From Suilimivivens sp964402925 (GTDB taxonomy: Bacteria > Bacillota > Clostridia > Lachnospirales > Lachnospiraceae): a stretch of DNA of 42,154 nt. Below the pieces are notes generated by a model. The model saw nothing but the letters and a program-made list of their open reading frames with translations, was not told the origin of the DNA and made no database searches. Both the position numbers and the translations under genes were made by a program. The stretch is from positions 1 through 42,154 of the forward strand of contig CAYOED010000025.1 of the NCBI GenBank assembly GCA_964402925.1, given 5' to 3'. Within the stretch, counting starts at the first letter, position 1. Every line of letters begins with the position of its first letter. Positions 40,543 to 42,154 of the stretch are shown piece after piece.

Positions 40543-42093
40543 TTATAATTGCACAATCTGTGTTGCTGTGCTTTCCATAAATGCTTTGTCATGTTCTACC
40601 AGTATCATGGTAGGCTTAAACTTTAAAATTAATTCTTCTATCTGCATCCGTGAAAATACATCAATAAAATTCAAAGGTTCATCCCAGATATAAAGATGCG
40701 CCTGCCTGCAAAGACTTCCGGCTAAAAGAACCTTTTTCTTTTGACCGCCGCTGTAATCCTCAATTCTTTTTTCAAACTGAATTCTGGAAAAATCCAGCTT
40801 TCGCAAAAGTGCCCTGAACAGCGTTTCATCAATGCCGTTTTGAGATGCATATTCTTTTATTGTCCCATGGAGCATAGAGGTATCCTGCGAGCAGTAAGAA
40901 ACAATCATCTGATTAGGTGTTACGATCCGTCCACTCTTTAAAACGGGTTCTGCCATGCCCTGATATACCAAATCCAGCTTTTCATTTTCTCTGCTCTGCT
41001 CAAGAATCTGATGAAGGATTGCTTTAATAACGGTGGACTTTCCACATCCGTTTTTCCCTTTTAAAAATACCCTGTCTCCTTGTCTGATCTCAAAATCAAA
41101 GTTGCGGATGACTTCACTGTCTTCCCCATATCCGATTGTACATTCTTCCATGACCACCAACTTTTCCTTGTAATGGTTTAAAGGAATGATTTTTAAATCT
41201 TCTACGGTTTCCAGATTTTTTAACAGACTGGACTTTTCCTCTATCTCCCTTTCCCGTCTCCGCTCCAGATTTTTACGGCGCATCTGCATCCTGCGGGATT
41301 TTTCACCTATATACGCTCTGGCATCTATGCTCTTTTCATACTTGAGAGATTTAACGCCTATTTTAGTAGCCTCCACATTATCGGCCCACAGCCCCGTCTT
41401 TCTGGCGGACTGCGTCAGTCTCTGAATGTCCTTTTTCAATCGCTCGTTTTCGGCAAGTTCATAGGCATCCTGCCTTTTCTTATTTTCCCACCAGGAACTG
41501 AAATTCCCCTGCTGTACTTCAATGTCGGACCTGTTGATTACGAGCACATGATCTACACAGCCATCCATAAAGTTCCTGTCATGAGAAACCAAAATAAACC
41601 CTTTTTTGCTGCTCAAATACTTCTTTAATATTTCCCTTGCCTCCATATCCAGATGATTAGTAGGCTCGTCAATCAGCAGAAAATGGTTTTCTTTGGAAAA
41701 AAGAAGCGCAAGCATGACCTTCGTCTGTTCTCCATTGCTTAAAGTGTCAAAAGGCCTGTAGAAGACTTCTCCGTCCACATCCAGAAAGTTGAGCTCCCTA
41801 CATACTTTCCAGAATTCATAATCAGGATAAATGTCCTCCATCACATCAATTGTATTTTTATTCTTATCTTTAACCTCAAATGGAAAATAATCAAATGCGG
41901 CGGAAGCATTTATATTTCCCTCATATTCATACTTCCCCATCAGAAGCTTTAGAAAGGTGGTTTTCCCTTTTCCATTTCTTGCAATAAAACCTAATTTCCA
42001 ATCGGTATCAATCTGAAAAGACACCCCTTCAAAAATATTATCATAGCTTCCTTCATAACAGAAAGTTAAATTACTTACATTAATCTGCGACAT
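40543..42093 (-). CDS. ABC-F protein, Lsa-like
   Basis: 516-residue cytosolic ABC-F ATPase with two nucleotide-binding domains and no membrane part. The Walker A motifs are ARNGKGKTT (about 38-46) and GKNGCGKST, and signatures are LSNGEQTKV and YSGGQKKKV. A charged interdomain linker (RRMQMRRKNLERRRE) would reach into the ribosome. The start QINVSNLTF and the IDVFSRMQIEEL end resemble Lsa-type proteins, which protect ribosomes from lincosamides, streptogramin A and pleuromutilins. The ATG at 42093 has GGAGG at 7 nt; an ATG two codons earlier is too close. Resistance is not proven by sequence. Confidence 0.85.
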   Translation of the reverse strand: MSQINVSNLTFCYEGSYDNIFEGVSFQIDTDWKLGFIARNGKGKTTFLKLLMGKYEYEGNINASAAFDYFPFEVKDKNKNTIDVMEDIYPDYEFWKVCRELNFLDVDGEVFYRPFDTLSNGEQTKVMLALLFSKENHFLLIDEPTNHLDMEAREILKKYLSSKKGFILVSHDRNFMDGCVDHVLVINRSDIEVQQGNFSSWWENKKRQDAYELAENERLKKDIQRLTQSARKTGLWADNVEATKIGVKSLKYEKSIDARAYIGEKSRRMQMRRKNLERRREREIEEKSSLLKNLETVEDLKIIPLNHYKEKLVVMEECTIGYGEDSEVIRNFDFEIRQGDRVFLKGKNGCGKSTVIKAILHQILEQSRENEKLDLVYQGMAEPVLKSGRIVTPNQMIVSYCSQDTSMLHGTIKEYASQNGIDETLFRALLRKLDFSRIQFEKRIEDYSGGQKKKVLLAGSLCRQAHLYIWDEPLNFIDVFSRMQIEELILKFKPTMILVEHDKAFMESTATQIVQL

Positions 42094-42154
42094 ATACATT
42101 CCTCCCTATTTAGTCAAGTCTTTTTTCCTTATTTTTCAAGGATTCTTAGTTACA

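Overview
The window looks like a chromosomal segment of a spore-forming, flagellated Gram-positive anaerobe of the class Clostridia, most probably Lachnospiraceae. This rests on moderate-to-low GC content, strong AGGAGG-type ribosome binding sites with frequent TTG/GTG starts, a BofA-type sporulation protein, flagellin with FliS, a Gram-positive Tad-like pilus cluster without outer-membrane genes, a two-subunit Fe-S fumarase, and families common in Lachnospiraceae (DUF5702, FHA/DUF6382, DUF4358, TSCPD, DUF4173). Family names come from recognition of motifs in the translations; no database search was run.

Layout. 1-200: two tandem sigma-A promoters on the minus strand, probably driving an rRNA operon beyond the left edge. 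399-571: tRNA-Ser(GCT) with its own promoter. 606-4261: a minus-strand run of flavin reductase/SCP2 fusion, HIT protein, fumarase alpha and beta, and PlsC. 4313-13336: ten tightly packed, partly overlapping minus-strand genes forming a Tad-like secretion/pilus operon (TadZ-like, CpaF ATPase, TadB, TadC, Flp pilin, DUF5702, two TadE-like proteins, A24 prepilin peptidase, FHA protein), preceded by a good promoter, a palindrome at the predicted transcription start and a leader of about 210 nt. 13695-14493: bofA and yaaL, here divergent. 14455-19090: fliS, flagellin and a 1009-residue DUF6240-like protein. 19231-25715: glgB, a 931-residue TPR/degenerate AAA protein, rsmA and tatD. 25734-27000: tRNA-Lys(CTT), an intergenic 37-bp hairpin repeat family and a putative metal-efflux permease. 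27047-33188: membrane acyltransferase, hypothetical membrane protein, TSCPD protein, murG with a small partner, and an SGNH/MBOAT O-acylation pair. 33305-37624: DUF4358 lipoprotein, exonuclease III and a DUF2975/HTH/membrane/DUF4173 operon. 37560-42093: MATE transporter, DUF234-type ATPase-nuclease and an Lsa-like ABC-F protein.

How the genes fit together. The Tad-like operon contains an export motor (CpaF), a two-subunit platform (TadB/TadC), a processing peptidase and four exported proteins sharing a prepilin-like G|xxxx motif. Three have the usual Glu at +5 and the fourth, DUF5702, has Phe there. Departures from the textbook Tad system are an Ig-like ectodomain in TadC, two His/Cys3 modules in a TadE-like protein, a TadZ-like protein without the P-loop lysine, and a terminal FHA protein. 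The second notable unit is the DUF6240-like protein placed directly upstream of flagellin and FliS, with at least eight copies of a short hP-hT motif and a C-terminus that may resemble FliK. Several promoters carry clear palindromes or direct repeats that look like operators and have no assigned regulator.
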